Positions 59,840 through 64,000 of a stretch of DNA of 64,000 nt are shown piece after piece (positions within the stretch are counted from its first letter, which is position 1; each line of letters begins with the position of its first letter). The stretch is from Chondrosia reniformis (Eukaryota > Porifera > Demospongiae > Chondrillida > Chondrillidae). Under the pieces are notes generated by a model. It worked only from the letters and a program-made list of their open reading frames with translations. It was not told where the DNA came from and searched no databases. Both the position numbers and the translations under genes were made by a program. Where the stretch lies: assembly GCA_947172415.1 (NCBI GenBank), contig OX359190.1:186001-250000 (forward strand), written 5' to 3'.

Positions 59840-60260
59840 ATTTGCCTTTTATACTTGACCACGCCCCCTCTATTTATATTCCTGGACAGAGACCTCTCCA
59901 GATTTGTGGCAATGGGATGTTTGAACTGCAGAATAGACAGAGTAGCTGGAGTAGTGGAAACTAACAGACCGGACCAGAAGAACTACCACTATCAGGTGAG
60001 CACTACTAACGTGAGGCAGACCCTCCAGTCCTCCATGTTTTGTTGAGGGGAAATGTCAAATCTAAGAAATCTAATAGTCTTAAAGTCTTTAAAGTCTTTA
60101 TTTTTGTGGTTACTCCTTCCAGTGTATTATATGCAAATAGATTTTAATAAGTTGGTCCTGCACAAGTTATAATGCAGCAACTTTTATACACAGATTACAA
60201 AACTACATGCTTGTTATACAATTATTTACAAGAGTATACTGAATGCTAAATGCTACATGG
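59840..60260 (+). pseudogene. PSMD6: PSMD6 exon 7 duplicate
   Basis: An almost exact copy of PSMD6 exon 7 (59890-59995, one residue changed: MGCLNCRID for MGRLNCRID) with its acceptor, donor and ~150 bp of following intron. Sequence then jumps to material matching 45715-45840, so the last PSMD6 exon has been deleted. It cannot make a proteasome subunit. Confidence 0.85.
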
Positions 60261-60690
60261 CTTATAGTTTAAAATAGATTTATGGCTTATAAAAACATTA
60301 TATACGTCAAAATTGGAAGATGCTACATCGATAATCCGTAATACATTAATTAAATATTGAGGTTAGACTGTTCGTTTTGATTCTGTCAGGAAAGTAAAGC
60401 GTGGAATACATTGAAGCGCTGGTTAATCATAGCGACTCACAGCCAGGTTTAGCAGCACGTAGGCCATGCAATGACACAACTCCAATACGCGCTCGCATGT
60501 ATAAACAATATATAGTCCGTATTTTTGCTTTTAAATTAGACCGTGAATTCATATGCATACAATTTTCCTTAATTATATCCTATATGCTGCTCCCATTCTT
60601 CATCCACATGTACAAGTAGGTGATGCTTAACATTCAGTCTACTTTAAGTACCGAATGAAAATGGGAACACTTTGGGTCTACAACTACTAA
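60261..60690. other. Spacer before satellite
   Basis: No supported gene. Around 60325 it shares ATCGATAATCCGTAATACAT with the HUS1-PEX12 spacer. Confidence 0.4.
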
Positions 60691-60699
60691 ACAATTTAG

Positions 60700-62470
60700 T
60701 GCTGTAACTCTTCCAAATGAAGAGATATGAATCTGAAACTCTATCTCAGTATTCACAGAGATGTATGAAAGTCATCCAATGAGTTTTGCAAATTTTGATA
60801 TCTATTCAAATTTGCCCTATATCTCTCACCATACGTATCTCTCACCATACATTAAATTTGTATACAAGAATCTATTGTACATTTAGTTCAATAACTCTGT
60901 CAATTGGAAAGATGTACATGTGAAGCTGAAACTTGTTGTCAGCATTCACAGACATACATAAAGCATATCCAAAGAGTTTTACAAATTTTGATGTTCACTC
61001 ATATTTGCCCTATATCTCACCATACTTTAAATTTGTATACAAGAATCTAATGTACATTTAGTGCTGTAACTCTGTCAATTGGAAAGATGTGAAGCTAAAA
61101 CTTGTTGTCAGCATTCACAGACATCCTTAAAGCATATCCAAAGAGTTTTACAAATTTTGATGTTCACTCATATTTGCCCTATTTCTCACCATACATTAAA
61201 TTTGTATAGCAGAATCTAATGTACATTTAGTGCTGTAACTCTGTCAATTGGAAAGATGTGAAGCTAAAACTTGTTGTCAGCATTCACAGACATCCTTAAA
61301 GCATATCCAAAGAGTTTTACAAATTTTGATGTTCACTCATATTTGCCCTATATCTCACCATACTTTAAATTTGTATAGCAGAATCTAATGTACATTTAGT
61401 GGTGTAACTCTGTCAATTGGAAAGATGTGTAGCTGAAACTTGCTGTCAGCATTCACAGCTATCCTTAAAGCATATCCAAAGAGTTTTGCAAATTTTGATG
61501 TTCACTCACATTTGCCCTATATCTCACCATACTTTAAATTTGTATACAAGAATCTAATGTACATTTAGTGCTGTAACTCCGTCAATTGGAAAGATGTGAA
61601 GCTAAAACTTGTTGTCAGCATTCACAGACATCCTTAAAGCATATCCAAAGAGTTTTACAAATTTTGATGTTCTATCATATTTGCCCTATTTCTCACCATA
61701 CATTAAATTTGTATAGCAGAATCTAATGTACATTTAGTGCTGTAACTCTGTCAATTGGAAAGATGTGAAGCTGAAACTTGCTGTCAGCATTCACAGACAT
61801 CCATAAAACATATCCAAAGAGTTTTGCAAATTTTGATGTTCACTCATATTTGTCCTATCTCTCACCATACATTAAATTTGTATACAAGAATCTAATGTAC
61901 ATTTAGTGCTGTAGCTCTGTCAATTGGAAAGATGTGAAGCTGAAACTTCCTGTCAGCATTCACAGCTATCCTTAAAGCATATCCAAAGAGTTTTGCAAAT
62001 TTTGATGTTCACTCATATTTGCCCTATATCTCACCATACTTTAAATTTGTATACAAGAATCTAATGTACATTTAATGCTGTAACTCTGTCAATTGGAAAG
62101 ATGTGAAGCTGGAACTTGTTGTCAGCATTCACAGACATCCTTAAAGCATATCCAAAGAGTTTTACAGATTTTGATGTTCTATCATATTTGCCCTATTTCT
62201 CACCATACATTAAATTTGTATAGCAGAATCTAATGTACATTTAGTGCTGTAACTCTGTCAATTGGAAAGATGTGAAGCTGAAACTTCCTGTCAGCATTCA
62301 CAGCTATCCTTAAAGCATATCCAAAGAGTTTTACAAATTTTGATGTTCACTCATATTTGCCCTATATCTCACCATACTTTAAATTTGTATACAAGAATCT
62401 AATCTACATTTAGTGCCGTTCCTCTGTCAATTGGAAAGATATGAAGCTGAAACCTCTTGGCTGTATGCAC
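60700..62470 (+). repeat. 169-bp satellite array
   Basis: About ten tandem monomers with a measured period of 169 bp (the motif TGTAACTCTGTCAATTGGAA starts at 61065, 61234 and 61403). Other fixed segments are GTCAGCATTCACAGACATCC and CCAAAGAGTTTTACAAATTT. Monomers differ by a few substitutions. No coding potential. Confidence 0.95.
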
Positions 62471-62539
62471 ATATAGCTATACAGTATATCCTGCTAGTTT
62501 TGTAAAATTTCAAAAAAGGATACCTGAGTTACTGCAGAT

Positions 62540-63170
62540 CGAATAATACCCTATTCTAAAGTATTGAAGATTCGCCAACCACAAGCGTTTTCATAGGCAA
62601 TTACTTTATTTAAATAGAAGATAAAACCTTATAATAGTAGGCCTACCTGGACACATCTCTATGGTGGTTGCGGTTCCCATAGAGGTTGGTAGCGCTTAGA
62701 CTCTGAAGCTGTCTCCTAATCGGTTGGTGCCATAGAGACGTGCTCACCAATAATCCGGATTTCGGGGGGGTTCCACGTAATGTGGGATTGGCATCTGATA
62801 TCTTAGGATTCATATGAGTCGGCCATATCGAGAAGAACTGGTTCTTCTCACGTAAGTGACACCCAAAGCTCAACTCGGCAGAGCGTTACCACCGATCCCG
62901 GCCTCTGAGCGTCGTGGATGGTAGCGTTCGGTATGGTCCAATTTTTTTCCTTTGGAGTTTCTTTAGCAGTCGATTGACGATTTTTCACTTTAGCGACATC
63001 CATATATTATAATATAACAGATACTACGTACTTCAAAAGAATCAAGTATTACAGAGTGAATATCCATGTGTATTAAAATCTTTAAAAGCGTTCTCGTCAT
63101 TCAAAATATACATATAAAAGTACCGTATTTTCAATATTCCCTTCTCTAGGTCGGCCATTTATATTATTAC
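62540..63170 (-). mobile_element. ~630-bp repetitive element, copy 2 (inverted)
   Basis: Reverse-complement partner of 49800-50440. The hairpin is at 62830-62849 and the conserved 76-codon frame is at 62643-62873 (-). In the plus direction CAACTCGGCAGAGCG near 62872 looks like a tRNA D-arm, and a T-run follows at 62941, so a polymerase III-type small element is conceivable. Confidence 0.55.
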
Positions 63171-63179
63171 GAAACTCCC

Positions 63180-64000
63180 GTACATTAAATTTCTATACAA
63201 GAATCTAATGTACATTTAGTGCAATAACTCTGTCAATTGGAAAGATGTGAAGCTGAAACTTCTTGTCAACATTCACAGACATACATAGAGCATATCCAAA
63301 GAGTTTTACAAATTTTGATGTTCACTCATATTTGTCCTACGTACGTACTTTAAATTAAGATATAGAAAGTTAATGTATGGTGAGAGATAGGGCAAATTTT
63401 AAGTTTCATCAAAATTTCACAAACCCATTGGACATGCTCTATAGAGATCTGTGAATGCTGACACAAAGGTTTAGCTTCATATCTCTCCATTTGATAGAGT
63501 TACAGCCCTCAATGTACATTAACTTCTGGTATAGAAAGTTAATGTATGGTGAGAGATAGGGCAAATTTTAAGTTTCATCAAAATTTCACAAACCCATTGG
63601 ACATGTTGTATAGATGTCTGTGAATGCTGACACAAAGGTTTAGTTTCATATCTCTCCATTTGATAGAGTTACAGCCCTCAATGTACATTAAATTAAGATA
63701 TAGAAAGTTAATGTATGGTGAGAGATAGGGCAAATTTTAAGTTTCATCAAAATTTCACAAACCCATTGGACATGCTCTATAGAGATCTGTGAATGCTGAC
63801 ACAAAGGTTTAGCTTCATATCTCTCCATTTGATAGAGTTACAGCCCTCAATGTACATTAAATTAAGATATAGAAATTAAAGTTAATGTATGGTGAGAGAT
63901 AGGGCAAATTTTAAGTTTCATCAGAATTTTACAAACCCATTGGACATGCTCTATAGAAATCTGTGAATGTTGACACAAAGGTTTAGCTTCATATCTCTCC
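63180..64000 (-). repeat. 169-bp satellite, inverted arm
   Basis: One monomer in the forward direction (63180-63345), then about four monomers reverse-complemented relative to 60.7-62.5 kb (GTGAGAGATAGGGCAAATTT, ATCTGTGAATGCTGACACAA), running off the window. Confidence 0.88.

Noticed and set aside
60700-62470. Regularly spaced repeats resembling a CRISPR array
   Set aside because: The unit is 169 bp of continuous repeat without unique spacers, in a eukaryotic genome.
62640-62955. Spliceosomal RNA or tRNA gene in the inverted element
   Set aside because: Only an ACCTGG and a D-arm-like stretch match; a convincing B box, Sm site and full fold are not visible.

Overview
The window is nuclear DNA from a compact animal genome. 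Nearly every conserved gene is split by many short introns with canonical GT/AG borders, and neighbouring genes sit 70-230 bp apart. The gene content (HUS1, CUL1, SEC61G, PSMD6, PEX12, GGPS1, an SRCR exon, expanded TRIM-NHL genes), AT-rich spacers and small introns fit a marine invertebrate. A demosponge is my best guess; this is inference, not proof.

Left third (1-32.2 kb): a tandem array of roughly 6-kb units. Each unit carries an intronless TRIM-NHL gene (+), the 3' end of an Xaa-Pro aminopeptidase gene (XPNPEP1, -), a CLASP-like first exon (-) and an MDH1B-like gene (+). The rightmost XPNPEP1 (28818-32203, -) is complete with 14 exons and looks like the ancestral copy; the other four are truncated. 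MDH1B is intact in only one of four copies, whereas all five TRIM-NHL genes in the array are open. Two more TRIM-NHL genes lie at 46.8-49.0 kb and 57.0-59.2 kb (-) with the same promoter cassette.

Middle (32.2-45.6 kb): a dense block of housekeeping genes: SEC61G (+), ATP6V1F (-), CUL1 (+), GGPS1 (-, with a 200-base assembly gap), RPL23 (+) and PSMD6 (+). They are arranged as head-to-head and tail-to-tail pairs. I reconstructed full exon sets for these genes (GGPS1 lacks only what falls in the gap), and the protein lengths match the animal families closely.

Right third (45.6-64 kb): duplicated PEX12 3' halves, each followed by a reverse-strand TRIM-NHL gene, an SRCR-domain exon, HUS1 (+, complete), a PSMD6 exon-7 fragment, a 169-bp satellite array and a pair of inverted ~630-bp repetitive elements.

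Two signals stand out. First, the seven TRIM-NHL proteins are near-identical except at two fixed positions in each of six beta-propeller blades, a pattern expected of a diversifying recognition surface. Second, several introns (CUL1, HUS1, GGPS1) hold minisatellites whose repeat unit contains the splice site itself, creating long ladders of duplicate splice sites; in CUL1 the unit is 27 bp and stays in frame.
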